Shown: positions 1-7,088, counted from the stretch's first letter. The stretch is DNA of 12,657 nt from Pseudomonadota bacterium (GCA_023412745.1 JAEZBZ010000129.1:1-12657), one strand, 5' to 3'. Numbers and translations: made by a program. The notes: a model not told the origin generated them from the sequence alone.

Positions 1-1
1 G

Positions 2-568
2 GTTGTACGAGGGCGGCGCTGGACGGCTCTGATCATTGGCTTCGTCGGGGCGCTGATCATTTTGCGGCCTGGCGGTTCTGAGTTCGGCATAGGGCAGATG
101 CTGGCGCTGTTCTCGGCGCTGACGGCAGGTATCGTCGGGCCGCTGCTGAAGCAGATGACGGCATCGGATGACGCCGACAAGATCGTATTCATAAGCAACC
201 TTTGGCTGGCGCCAGTCTCATTGATCCCGGCGCTGTTCGTGTGGCAGTGGCCGCCGCTGTTTCTGTGGCCGGCGCTGTTCGCCATGGGACTAGCGGCGGT
301 GGTTGGCCACGTGGCGCTGATGCGCGGCTTTGCCTCGACGGACGCGTCGCTGGTGTTCACGTTCGAGTTCTCGCGGCTGCCGTTCGCGGTCGCCATCGGC
401 TACTTCATGTTCGGCGAGACGACAGATATCTGGACTTGGGTCGGCGCGCTGATCATCTTCGCCTCGGCGACCTACATCACCCGGCGCGAGGCGCAATTGG
501 TCAAGGCCGGGCGGATCCGCGACGTGACGGACCCGCTGTGCATGACGCCGGTCAAGCTGAGGTTCTGA
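2..568 (+). CDS. DMT/EamA-family transporter, C-terminal part (5' end outside window)
   Basis: This is the end of an inner-membrane transporter of the drug/metabolite transporter superfamily; the substrate cannot be read from the sequence. The open frame runs from the left edge, so the start lies outside; a TTG at 62 is internal, because the residues before it (RRWTALIIGFVGALII, then LRPG) are the usual end of the first EamA repeat. Visible are 188 residues: the last helix of repeat 1, then a nearly complete repeat 2 with about five hydrophobic segments, including FSALTAGIVGPLLKQM, a GHVALMRGFA segment and FGETTDIWTWVGALIIFAS, followed by a short cytoplasmic tail starting ITRREAQ. The gene converges on the minus-strand dehydrogenase with 17 bp between stop codons and no obvious terminator hairpin between them. 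Family assignment is firm, function is open. Confidence 0.85.
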   Translation, partial: VVRGRRWTALIIGFVGALIILRPGGSEFGIGQMLALFSALTAGIVGPLLKQMTASDDADKIVFISNLWLAPVSLIPALFVWQWPPLFLWPALFAMGLAAVVGHVALMRGFASTDASLVFTFEFSRLPFAVAIGYFMFGETTDIWTWVGALIIFASATYITRREAQLVKAGRIRDVTDPLCMTPVKLRF

Positions 569-585
569 GCCCCGCGCCGAAAGTC

Positions 586-2031
586 TCACACGCGGATGAC
601 CTTGCCCGGGTTCATGATGTTGAGCGGATCGAAGGCGCGCTTCAGCGTGCGCATCATGTCGAGCTCGGTTGCGCTCTTGAGGCGTTCATTCTCATCCAGT
701 CGCATGCGGCCAATGCCGTGCTCGGCGCTGATCGAGCCGCCGTGCTTGATCACCAGATCGTGCACGATGGAGTTGATAGTCGGCTTTTCGGCGCGGAACT
801 GCTCCACACTCCACCCTTTTGGGCGCACCGGGTTGTAATGCAGGTTGCCATCGCCGACGTGGCCGAACGAGCAATGCCGGATGCCGGGATAGATGGCTTC
901 CAGCGCCGCGTCGGCTTCCTCCAGGAACTGCGGAATGCGCGACACCGGCACGGAGATATCGTGGCCGAGGCCGCCGCCGACAGCCTTCTGGGCTTCCGAC
1001 AGCTCTTCGCGCATCTTCCAGAAGCGCTGCGCTTGGGCGCCAGATGAGGCGATCACCGCATCTGTCACCAGCTCGGCCTCGAAGGCCGCGGCAAGGGCTT
1101 CGGAGAAGGGTTCGGCCAGGCTGCCCGGCGCACCCTGGCCGCCGATCTCGACCAGCACATACCAGGGGTGCGGTTCAGAAAACAGGTCTTCGTTGCCGGG
1201 CACGCCTTCCAGCAGCATGTCAATGATCGAGCGGCCCATCAGCTCGAACGCCGTTACCTGTTCGCCGAAGCGGGCGCGCATGTGCGCCAGCAGCGAGACC
1301 GCCTGCTCCGGGCTCTGCAGGGCCAGCCACGCTGTCTCGACTGCGGTGGGGCGCGGGAACAGCTTCAGAACGGCCGCCGTGATGATGCCGAGCGTGCCTT
1401 CCGACGCGATGAATAGATGCTTGAGGTCGAAGCCGGTGTTGTCCTTGCGCAGGCCGCGCAGGCCATCCCAGACGCGCCCGTCCGGCAGCACGACTTCGAG
1501 GCCGAGCACGAGATTGCGCGTATTGCCATAGCGCAGCACCTGCGTGCCGCCGGCGTTGGTGGCGATGTTGCCGCCGATTTGGCAGGAGCCTTCGGCACCC
1601 AGGCTCAGCGGAAACAGGCGATCATTGTCAGCCGCCAGACGCTGGATCTCGGCCAATACAACGCCGGCTTCCACCGTGACGGTGTCATTCATAACGTCGA
1701 CCTCACGCACCTTGCGCATGCGGCTGGTCGACACGATGACCTCGCTCATGTCGTCGTGCGGCTGGCTCGCGCCCGTCAGGCCGGTGTTTCCGCCCTGCGG
1801 AACGATCGGCGTTCTGGTTTCAGCACAGATGGCGACGATCGCCGCGACTTCGGCGGTGTTTGCGGGCCGCAATACGATCGGCACCGCGCCCTGCCAGCCG
1901 TCGCGCCACGCTACGCAATACGGTGCCATGTCGGTCGGATCGTCGATCACGCCCTCGGGGCCGACCACCGCTTTGAGCCTGGCGATCACGTCGGCTGAAA
2001 CTGGCTGCGAATGGAATATTGGAGATGTCAT
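586..2031 (-). CDS. FAD-binding 2-hydroxyacid dehydrogenase (GlcD / D-2-hydroxyglutarate dehydrogenase-like)
   Basis: A 481-residue flavoprotein of the VAO/GlcD family that should oxidise a D-2-hydroxyacid (D-lactate, glycolate or D-2-hydroxyglutarate) to the 2-oxoacid. The PCMH-type FAD domain spans about residues 45-230 with the pyrophosphate-binding loop PQGGNTGLTGAS (78-89), GGNIATNAGG (153-162) and LFIASEGTLGIIT (206-218). The C-terminal FAD-oxidase domain ends with HVGDGNLHYN (391-400) and SAEHGIGR (435-442); in the family the two histidines of the first motif and the glutamate of the second bind an active-site divalent metal, often zinc. Full length for the family. The ATG is preceded by GAGG seven bases upstream. 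It lies 115 bp downstream of the NicO transporter gene on the same strand, so cotranscription is possible. The exact substrate is not decided by the sequence; D-2-hydroxyglutarate or D-lactate are the best guesses. Confidence 0.9.
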   Translation of the reverse strand: MTSPIFHSQPVSADVIARLKAVVGPEGVIDDPTDMAPYCVAWRDGWQGAVPIVLRPANTAEVAAIVAICAETRTPIVPQGGNTGLTGASQPHDDMSEVIVSTSRMRKVREVDVMNDTVTVEAGVVLAEIQRLAADNDRLFPLSLGAEGSCQIGGNIATNAGGTQVLRYGNTRNLVLGLEVVLPDGRVWDGLRGLRKDNTGFDLKHLFIASEGTLGIITAAVLKLFPRPTAVETAWLALQSPEQAVSLLAHMRARFGEQVTAFELMGRSIIDMLLEGVPGNEDLFSEPHPWYVLVEIGGQGAPGSLAEPFSEALAAAFEAELVTDAVIASSGAQAQRFWKMREELSEAQKAVGGGLGHDISVPVSRIPQFLEEADAALEAIYPGIRHCSFGHVGDGNLHYNPVRPKGWSVEQFRAEKPTINSIVHDLVIKHGGSISAEHGIGRMRLDENERLKSATELDMMRTLKRAFDPLNIMNPGKVIRV

Positions 2032-2146
2032 TGAAAAGCCTCAAGCGTGGCGCGCTGCGAGCGCGGCGGACCTTACCACCTGTCCGCCATGACGCAATGT
2101 GGTCGGCGGAAAGATGCGCCGGATCGACGGGCGGCACGGCGCGCTT

Positions 2147-3172
2147 TTACAGGGGCCCGACGCCGCTCAGCGAGACGAGGAAGAAGCTGGCCCCGATCAG
2201 CATCACCAGCGCCGACCCGCCGATGCCCGCCGCCATCTGCACGCGGCTGGCCCACACGCTATCCGCGCCACCGCCGATGCGGGCTGCCAGCTCGCGCGAT
2301 CCGACAGCCAGCGCCGCCAGGGCGGATACCGTGATGGCCGTTCCGATCGCCATGGCGAAGGTGGCGAAAATTCCGGCCCAGAAGATGCCCATGCCGAGCG
2401 CGAAGATCAGCACGCCGAGGGCGCCGGTGCACGGACGAATGCCGATGGAGAACGCCAGCGCCCAGGCCTTGGACCACGACCATTGACCTTGCAGTTGTTC
2501 CGGCGTCGCCATGTGCGTGTGCCCGCAGCATGAGCCGTCAGCGGCGTGTTCGTGATCGTGCGGCGCGTGATGGTGATGGTCGTGGGGGTGGCCATGGCCG
2601 TGATGATCATGGGCGTGGCTGTGCGCATGGCTGTGAGCATGCGCAGCGGCGGCTGGCGTCGGCCGCATGGCTTTGCGGATCTGCCCAACTAGAAGCCAGG
2701 CCCCCAGCAGCGCGATCAAACCCCAGCTCGCCGTTTCCAGCCAGCCTTCGGTGGCCCGCACCTGCAGGCTGGTAGCCTTGAGGGCGATTGCGAGGACTCC
2801 GACGATCACGATGGCGGAGATGGCTTGTACGAATGCGGCCATGAACGATAGCAGGATGCCGCGCCGCACAGTTTTCTCGTTTGCCAGCGCGTAGGAGGAA
2901 ATCACGAACTTCCCGTGACCGGGGCCGACGGCGTGCAGCACGCCGTAGAGGAAACTGATCAGGGCGAGGACGGCGGCCGATGACGCCAGGTTGCCGTCCT
3001 TGATCTGGCGGACGGCCGTGGTCATGCCGTTGGTCAGTTCGCGCTGGCCTTCGAGAACCCATTGCCAGACGCCGCCGAACATCCCGCCGCTTGATTGTGC
3101 GAGTGCCGGTTCAGCCGCGGCGAAAAGCGCGAGGACGAGCAGAGCAAGAAGAGGCACCGCGCCGCGCATCAT
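2147..3172 (-). CDS. NicO-family (RcnA-like) nickel/cobalt transporter with His-rich loop
   Basis: An integral inner-membrane metal transporter of the NicO family (341 residues from the chosen start). An N-terminal hydrophobic segment ending in AEPALAQ looks like a signal peptide. Then come LHAVGPGHGK (79-88), three further hydrophobic segments, a loop at 178-220 with about twenty histidines and the motif SCCGHTH, the family motif IRPCTGAL near residue 246, and three more hydrophobic segments to the C-terminus. Family members move Ni2+ or Co2+, as exporters (RcnA) or importers; the direction here is not readable. Start: the preceding DUF1007 gene ends in ATGA overlap (3169-3172), giving translational coupling and the start used here; ATG at 3181 (three residues more) and at 3169 are alternatives, none with a strong ribosome site. 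The divergent znuA, a probable Zur target, raises the possibility that the transported metal is zinc (inference). Confidence 0.85.
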   Translation of the reverse strand: MMRGAVPLLALLVLALFAAAEPALAQSSGGMFGGVWQWVLEGQRELTNGMTTAVRQIKDGNLASSAAVLALISFLYGVLHAVGPGHGKFVISSYALANEKTVRRGILLSFMAAFVQAISAIVIVGVLAIALKATSLQVRATEGWLETASWGLIALLGAWLLVGQIRKAMRPTPAAAAHAHSHAHSHAHDHHGHGHPHDHHHHAPHDHEHAADGSCCGHTHMATPEQLQGQWSWSKAWALAFSIGIRPCTGALGVLIFALGMGIFWAGIFATFAMAIGTAITVSALAALAVGSRELAARIGGGADSVWASRVQMAAGIGGSALVMLIGASFFLVSLSGVGPL

Positions 3173-3957
3173 TTGGTGCATGAGACTGTCACGGTTCGGG
3201 GCTGGCCGACATTGAAGGTGAAGCCGGCGTCCGTTTCATTCGCGGCATCGGCGAGCGATTGCGATTTCGGCTGGGGTGACGGCGCCTGCTCAGCGACGGC
3301 AGGCTCGAACGTGGCTTTGCAACCCTGTGGCGCACCGTCGGAAAGCCGGATTGGCTCATCCTTGGCGAGATCGAACCAGATGAAGAAGCTGGCGTCGTAA
3401 GTCACGAAATTGAAGCCTGCGGCTTCCGCAAGTACGGGTTTTTGCAACGGCAGCGTGAATTCCAGGGCGAGGACCTTTGGCTTTTCCTCGGCCGCTGCGC
3501 CGGTCAGAGATTGCGTCAGGTTGCTCCAAAACCCGCCGCTCTGCTTCGGCTCTGCGGGTGGCGCGTCGCCACCGAGACTCGGTTGCGAAGCGCCCTCAGT
3601 GAGTTCCATGAAATAGTCGGCCGGTTCGTCGACCTCGAGCTGCTGGTCGCCCAACCTGGCCACCGTGAAGTAGCCGAACTGCTTCAGTCCTTCGATATTG
3701 ACCTTGGTGAGCTCGTCCAATTCCTGGCGGTCGTAGGTCCCATCACCGTTGGTATCGAGGCCTTGGATAGCCATTGATGAGTAGAACTCGTCGAAGGTCC
3801 AGCGCTGCCGCAAGCCGGTGACCGTCCCGGTGTCGTAGACGACGGTGGTTTGCACGCTGACCCAGATATGCGGATGCGCTTGCGCCTGTCCCAGGGCCGC
3901 GATCGTGGTGGCTGCGATGGCGCCCATCGTTATGCCGTAAGCGCGCAGGGCGATCAT
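3169..3957 (-). CDS. Periplasmic DUF1007-family protein, partner of NicO transporter
   Basis: A 262-residue exported protein of family DUF1007 (COG3683), with no established biochemical function. A signal peptide (about residues 1-27, ending AQA) leaves a mature N-terminus HPHIWVS; the AHPH start with two histidines is a hallmark of the family and a plausible metal ligand. A canonical EF-hand loop is visible at 68-79, DTNGDGTYDRQE, with acidic or Asn residues at 1, 3, 5, 9 and 12, suggesting calcium binding. Two cysteines near the C-terminus (213 and 260) could form a disulfide. The ATG has GGAG six bases upstream. The stop codon overlaps the start of the NicO transporter gene, an arrangement common for this pair, so DUF1007 probably works with that transporter, perhaps as a periplasmic metal chaperone or assembly factor (inference). 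Its promoter must lie in the region shared with znuA. Confidence 0.85.
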   Translation of the reverse strand: MIALRAYGITMGAIAATTIAALGQAQAHPHIWVSVQTTVVYDTGTVTGLRQRWTFDEFYSSMAIQGLDTNGDGTYDRQELDELTKVNIEGLKQFGYFTVARLGDQQLEVDEPADYFMELTEGASQPSLGGDAPPAEPKQSGGFWSNLTQSLTGAAAEEKPKVLALEFTLPLQKPVLAEAAGFNFVTYDASFFIWFDLAKDEPIRLSDGAPQGCKATFEPAVAEQAPSPQPKSQSLADAANETDAGFTFNVGQPRTVTVSCTK

Positions 3958-4150
3958 TGTGGTCTCCGCCAGCAGGTCCGAACCTCACTCCAGGAGCGAG
4001 TCAGTTCAATAATATAGCGACAATGCGGCACCAACACCCGAATGCGTGTGCGAGTTGCCGCAAGGGCGATCACGATCGCGAAATGGGGACGGCCAAGTCC
4101 CGACGATCAGACTGAATGGCGAATCTATCCTATTTCCGGCTGCTAGGCGT

Positions 4151-4178
4151 TTGACTGGCTTAGTTGATACGTTATAAC
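4151..4178 (+). promoter_or_regulatory. Sigma70-type promoter of znuA
   Basis: A -35 element TTGACT (4151-4156, five of six consensus bases) is followed after 16 bp by a -10 element TATAAC (4173-4178, five of six). Transcription would start near 4185 and leave a leader of roughly 57 bases before the znuA ATG. The -10 is embedded in the Zur-like palindrome, so repressor binding would block polymerase directly. Confidence 0.6.
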
Positions 4179-4183
4179 ATTTA
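4166..4183. promoter_or_regulatory. Putative Zur box (zinc-responsive operator)
   Basis: GATACGTTATAACATTTA matches the alphaproteobacterial Zur consensus as I remember it (GATATGTTATAACATATC) at 15 of 18 positions, with the perfect core palindrome GTTATAAC at 4171-4178. It covers the -10 of the znuA promoter, 58 bp before the start codon of a zinc-uptake gene, which is the expected target. It lies about 210 bp from the DUF1007 start, so control of that side is possible but less certain. Match to consensus is by eye. Confidence 0.65.
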
Positions 4184-4241
4184 GATAGTGCGTGACCGAA
4201 GCGCCATTTGAATTGCCGCTTATGGACGGGAGAATCTGCCG

Positions 4242-5228
4242 ATGCTGTTCAATAACTGCTCGCGAAGTGCCGCGCTGGCCCTGGTTCTCGGGGTGTCAGC
4301 TTCGGGGAACGCGCTGGCCGATGTGAACGTGGTGGTTTCGAGCAAGCCCATCCATGCCCTCGTTGCCAGCGTGATGAACGGGGTCGGGACGGCGGACGTT
4401 CTGGTGAGCGGCACTGCCTCGCCCCATTCCTACGCCATGAAGCCATCCGACGCGAAAAAGGCCAACACGGCCGACGTGTTCTTCCGTGTCTCGGAATCGC
4501 TTGAGCCGTTCACCGGCAAGCTGGTGTCGTCGCTGCCAAAGTCGGTGAAGGTCATCAGTCTGAGCGAGGCGCCGGGGGTGACGCTGCTTCAACGGCGCAG
4601 CGGCGGGGCCTTCGAGGACCACGATGACCATGGTCGCGATCATGGCCATAAGCACGGTAAGAAGGCCAAAAATGAGCACGATCACGATCACGACCATGAT
4701 CATGACGAGGACGATCCGCACGTTTGGCTCGATCCGGAGAATGCTAAAGCCATGGTCCGCCATATCGCGGCGGTGCTGGCTGAGGCCGCACCCGACAAGG
4801 CCGCGCAGATCAAAGCCAATGCGGGCGCCGAGATCGGTCGCCTCGATGCGCTCGATACAGAGCTGGAGCAGCAACTCAAGCCATTGGCGGACAAGCCGTT
4901 TGTCGTCTACCACGACGCCTATCAGTACCTGGAGAAGCGCTATGGGTTGCAGGCCGTTGGCTCGCTGACCGTCAATCCTGACGTGGCGCCGAGCGGCCGA
5001 CGTTTGCGCGATCTGCGACGCAAGATCACCGAGACCAAGGCCGAATGTGTGTTTGCCGAACCGCAGTTCGAGGCGCGCATCACCAACCTGATCGCCGACG
5101 GCACGAAAGCGCGGACCGGCACGCTCGATCCGGAAGGTACGAGCCTGAAGCCAGGACCGGACCTTTACCACACATTGATGCGCAATCTGGCCGAAGGGCT
5201 GAAAGGCTGTCTCGCCAAAGGCGCCTGA
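4242..5228 (+). CDS. znuA: Zinc ABC transporter substrate-binding protein ZnuA
   Basis: A 328-residue periplasmic zinc-binding protein of the cluster A-I family, which captures Zn2+ for the ZnuBC permease. A signal peptide ends near residue 26 (NALA). Expected ligands are present: H62 in SPHSYAMKPSD, H160 in DPHVWLDP, H224 in VYHDAYQY, with D296 in LDPEG nearby. Between the first two lies a His/Asp/Glu-rich loop (about 126-159) typical of zinc- rather than manganese-specific members. C269 (ECVFAEPQF) and C323 correspond to the disulfide known in E. coli ZnuA. A gggag site lies nine bases before the ATG. The gene stands alone: znuB and znuC are not beside it, and what follows is tsaB. A Zur-like operator sits on its promoter. 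Confidence 0.93.
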   Translation: MLFNNCSRSAALALVLGVSASGNALADVNVVVSSKPIHALVASVMNGVGTADVLVSGTASPHSYAMKPSDAKKANTADVFFRVSESLEPFTGKLVSSLPKSVKVISLSEAPGVTLLQRRSGGAFEDHDDHGRDHGHKHGKKAKNEHDHDHDHDHDEDDPHVWLDPENAKAMVRHIAAVLAEAAPDKAAQIKANAGAEIGRLDALDTELEQQLKPLADKPFVVYHDAYQYLEKRYGLQAVGSLTVNPDVAPSGRRLRDLRRKITETKAECVFAEPQFEARITNLIADGTKARTGTLDPEGTSLKPGPDLYHTLMRNLAEGLKGCLAKGA

Positions 5229-5261
5229 TCCCTTCGACCCGAAAGACATCCTTGAACCTTC

Positions 5262-5279
5262 CCGATGTGCGAACGTCGG
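5262..5279 (+). terminator. Hairpin with GNRA tetraloop downstream of znuA
   Basis: Seven base pairs (CCGATGT with ACGTCGG, one G-U wobble) enclose the tetraloop GCGA. It stands 34 bp after the znuA stop and 60 bp before tsaB. No T-tract follows, so it is not a textbook intrinsic terminator; it may be a 3' end-protecting hairpin or chance. Confidence 0.3.
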
Positions 5280-5338
5280 ATTGGTCTGGCAGTTGCGGCT
5301 CTGGCGTCCGCGGGCTGGGGCCGCTATAGCCTCAGGTC

Positions 5339-6052
5339 ATGAACGTTCTGGCCTTCGACACCTGCCTCGGTGCCTGTTCGGTTGCGCTATCCCGCGCTGC
5401 CGCAGAGGGAGATTCCGCGCGCACTGAACGCATCTGGCGCTATGAGGCGATGGCTATCGGGCATGCCGAGCGACTGATGCCGATGATTGAGGAGGTTCTG
5501 GCCGAGGCTGGCGGCGGGCTGACGGACATCGATGCCATCGCGGTAACGGAGGGGCCGGGCACGTTTACCGGCTTGCGCGTCGGCGTGGCCGCGGCCCGCG
5601 GGCTGGCGCTGGCTGCGCAACGACCGATCCGAGCGACAACCAGCCTGCACGTGATGGGTCAGCAGGCGATTGCGGAATTGCAAGCAACGTTGGACGGCCG
5701 CGTGCTCGCGGTGTGCATGGATGCACGCGCCGGGCAGATGTTCGTTCAGTACATCGATGGCGCGGGCGGCGATCCTCTGACCGCCGCCGAGCTGTTACTG
5801 CCGGATCAGGCTGTGCTGCGCGCACCGCAGCGCGAGGTCGTGTGTGTCGGCTCCGGTGCGCTGGCGTTTGCTGGCGCTGCGGCGACGCTGGGCGGCTGTG
5901 CGGTGGAAACCGCGCTGCCAGATCTGCAGCCTGATGCACGTGCGCTCGCCGCCCTCGCGCCGCGGCTTCCTGAGCGCAAGCCGCTTCTGCCGCTTTACCT
6001 GCGCCTGCCGGATGCCAAGCCGCAGCTCGGCAAGTCCTTGCCGCGCGCGTGA
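5339..6052 (+). CDS. tsaB: tRNA threonylcarbamoyladenosine synthesis protein TsaB
   Basis: A 237-residue member of the ASKHA-fold TsaB family (formerly YeaZ), the scaffold partner of TsaD in making t6A37 in ANN-decoding tRNAs. It begins with the phosphate-loop-like strand VLAFDTCLGACSVAL and carries the diagnostic motif EGPGTFTGLRVGVAAARGLA (about residues 71-90); the end, YLRLPDAK, is also family-typical. The second domain is shorter and divergent, as usual for TsaB. The ATG has only a weak site (CAGG). The next gene, rimI, begins 10 bp after its stop, and the tsaB-rimI pair is common in bacteria; tsaD is not in the window. Confidence 0.92.
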   Translation: MNVLAFDTCLGACSVALSRAAAEGDSARTERIWRYEAMAIGHAERLMPMIEEVLAEAGGGLTDIDAIAVTEGPGTFTGLRVGVAAARGLALAAQRPIRATTSLHVMGQQAIAELQATLDGRVLAVCMDARAGQMFVQYIDGAGGDPLTAAELLLPDQAVLRAPQREVVCVGSGALAFAGAAATLGGCAVETALPDLQPDARALAALAPRLPERKPLLPLYLRLPDAKPQLGKSLPRA

Positions 6053-6062
6053 TGGGCGCATC

Positions 6063-6530
6063 ATGCAAACGCCGCTGATCATCCGCGACGCCACGCTCAA
6101 GGACGCGCCCCGCCTGGCCCGACTGCACAGGGAGCTGTTTCAGCCTGGCTGGGATGCCGACAGTTTCGTTGCGTTGCTGCAGGGGGCAAACGCGATCGCC
6201 TTGCTGGCGGAGGCTGGCGCGCCCGCCTGCGATGCAGGGTTCATCGTTTGCCGCGTGGTCGTGGACGAGGCTGAGATCCTGACCGTCGGCGTCGCTCCAT
6301 CCTGGCAGCGGCACGGCATTGCGGCGCGGCTTATGACCGAGGCGCTGGGCCGCGCGGCGCAGAGGGGTGCCACCCGCATGTTCCTGGAGGTCGCCGCCGA
6401 CAATGTGCCCGCCCAGACTCTGTATGCGAGGCTAGGTTTCTTGGAGGTCGGGCGGCGGTCCAAATACTATGATCATCCGGGCAAAGACGGTGCCGATGCC
6501 GTTATCATGGCTAAAGTTCTTGCTCAGTGA
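6063..6530 (+). CDS. rimI: Ribosomal protein S18-alanine N-acetyltransferase RimI
   Basis: A 155-residue GNAT acetyltransferase, which acetylates the N-terminus of ribosomal protein S18. The acetyl-CoA binding loop is QRHGIA (about 83-88) after the beta-4 strand EILTVGVAPSW; the C-terminal part FLEVAADNVPAQTLYARLGF followed by GRRSKYY matches the RimI signature, with the conserved Glu in LEV and Tyr in LYARLGF. The start is the first in-frame ATG; an ATG overlapping the tsaB stop (6052) is out of frame. The fur-type gene begins directly after. Substrate is assigned from family and from the tsaB neighbourhood. Confidence 0.9.
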   Translation: MQTPLIIRDATLKDAPRLARLHRELFQPGWDADSFVALLQGANAIALLAEAGAPACDAGFIVCRVVVDEAEILTVGVAPSWQRHGIAARLMTEALGRAAQRGATRMFLEVAADNVPAQTLYARLGFLEVGRRSKYYDHPGKDGADAVIMAKVLAQ

Positions 6531-6548
6531 CACGCAGAGGTGGACGGG

Positions 6549-7088
6549 GTGAACGAAGCCCAATTATATGCGGACATGACAAGCAAGACTGCGAGCAAGG
6601 CTGCTGCTGAGCCACGCCGGGTACCGCCAGCCCCGAAAGGGGTGGGCGCCGCTGTGACGTCACGCGAGACGCCGAGCCGGATAGAACAATTATGCGCCGA
6701 GCATGGCCTGCGGATGACAGGGCAGCGCCGCACGATCGCGCGCGTGTTGAGTGCCGCCGACGATCATCCGGATGTCGTGGAGGTCTACCGCCGGGCCAAT
6801 CTCGTCGATGCCCGCATATCGATGTCCACCGTCTATCGCACTCTGAAGCTGCTTGAGGACAAAGGCATCCTGGAACGGCGCGAGTTCGGGGCCGGCCGCC
6901 GGCGCTACGAGGAGGCGACGGGCGAGCATCACGACCACCTCATCGATATCGAAAGCGGCGAGGTGATCGAGTTCCGCAACGAGGAAATAGAGAAGCTACA
7001 GGAACGCGTGGCGCGCGAACTCGGCTTCGAACTCGTCGGACACAAGCTCGAATTGCATGGTGTGCCGCTGCGCCGCAAGAAATCCTGA
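6549..7088 (+). CDS. fur: Fur-family metalloregulator (Fur/Mur type, lacks CxxC)
   Basis: A DNA-binding repressor of the Fur family, in rhizobia usually sensing manganese or iron (Mur/Fur). The winged-helix domain runs from EQLCAEHGLRMTGQRR through the recognition helix SMSTVYRTLKLLEDKG to RRRYEE; the dimerisation domain begins HHDHLIDIESGEVIEF. In E. coli Fur this reads HHDHLICLDCG: here both cysteines of the structural zinc site are replaced (D133 and S136), as in many alphaproteobacterial Fur/Mur proteins. HHDH (127-130) and the histidines of GHKLELHG remain as metal ligands. About 40 residues of Ala/Lys/Pro-rich sequence precede the usual start. GTG 6549 is chosen because AGAGG lies eight bases upstream; GTG 6540 and ATG 6576 are alternatives. 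No CxxC and the housekeeping context make it unlikely to be the Zur acting on znuA, though this is not proven. Confidence 0.85.
   Translation: MNEAQLYADMTSKTASKAAAEPRRVPPAPKGVGAAVTSRETPSRIEQLCAEHGLRMTGQRRTIARVLSAADDHPDVVEVYRRANLVDARISMSTVYRTLKLLEDKGILERREFGAGRRRYEEATGEHHDHLIDIESGEVIEFRNEEIEKLQERVARELGFELVGHKLELHGVPLRRKKS

Larger units (their letters stand above)
3958..4241. other. Divergent intergenic control region between DUF1007 gene and znuA
   Basis: This 284-bp region separates two divergent metal-transport units and contains no credible coding sequence. Its right part holds the znuA promoter and Zur-like box. On the minus strand an AT-rich patch at 4009-4016 (TATTAT/TATATT read on that strand) about 50 bp upstream of the DUF1007 start could be a -10 element, but no good -35 stands before it. 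No second clear copy of the GTTATAAC palindrome is present near the DUF1007 gene. Confidence 0.7.

Noticed and set aside
202..1047. Long plus-strand open frame of 281 codons
   Set aside because: It runs through the DMT gene in another frame and then antisense to the FAD dehydrogenase; composition is Arg/Ala-rich without any domain, as expected of shadows in GC-rich DNA.
4620..4715. GATCAC-type repeats in znuA as a DNA repeat array
   Set aside because: They are His/Asp codons of the metal-binding loop, not an independent repeat.
4296..5249. Minus-strand open frame of 317 codons opposite znuA
   Set aside because: It mirrors znuA; the runs of Val/Ile come from the complement of the His/Asp codons. 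No family features.
5565..6314. Minus-strand open frame of 249 codons opposite tsaB and rimI
   Set aside because: Arg/Ala/Pro-rich shadow; both plus-strand genes are clearly recognised.
6549..7088. Fur-family gene as the Zur that controls znuA
   Set aside because: It lacks the CxxC site and sits in the usual Fur/Mur locus; the Zur gene is more likely elsewhere.
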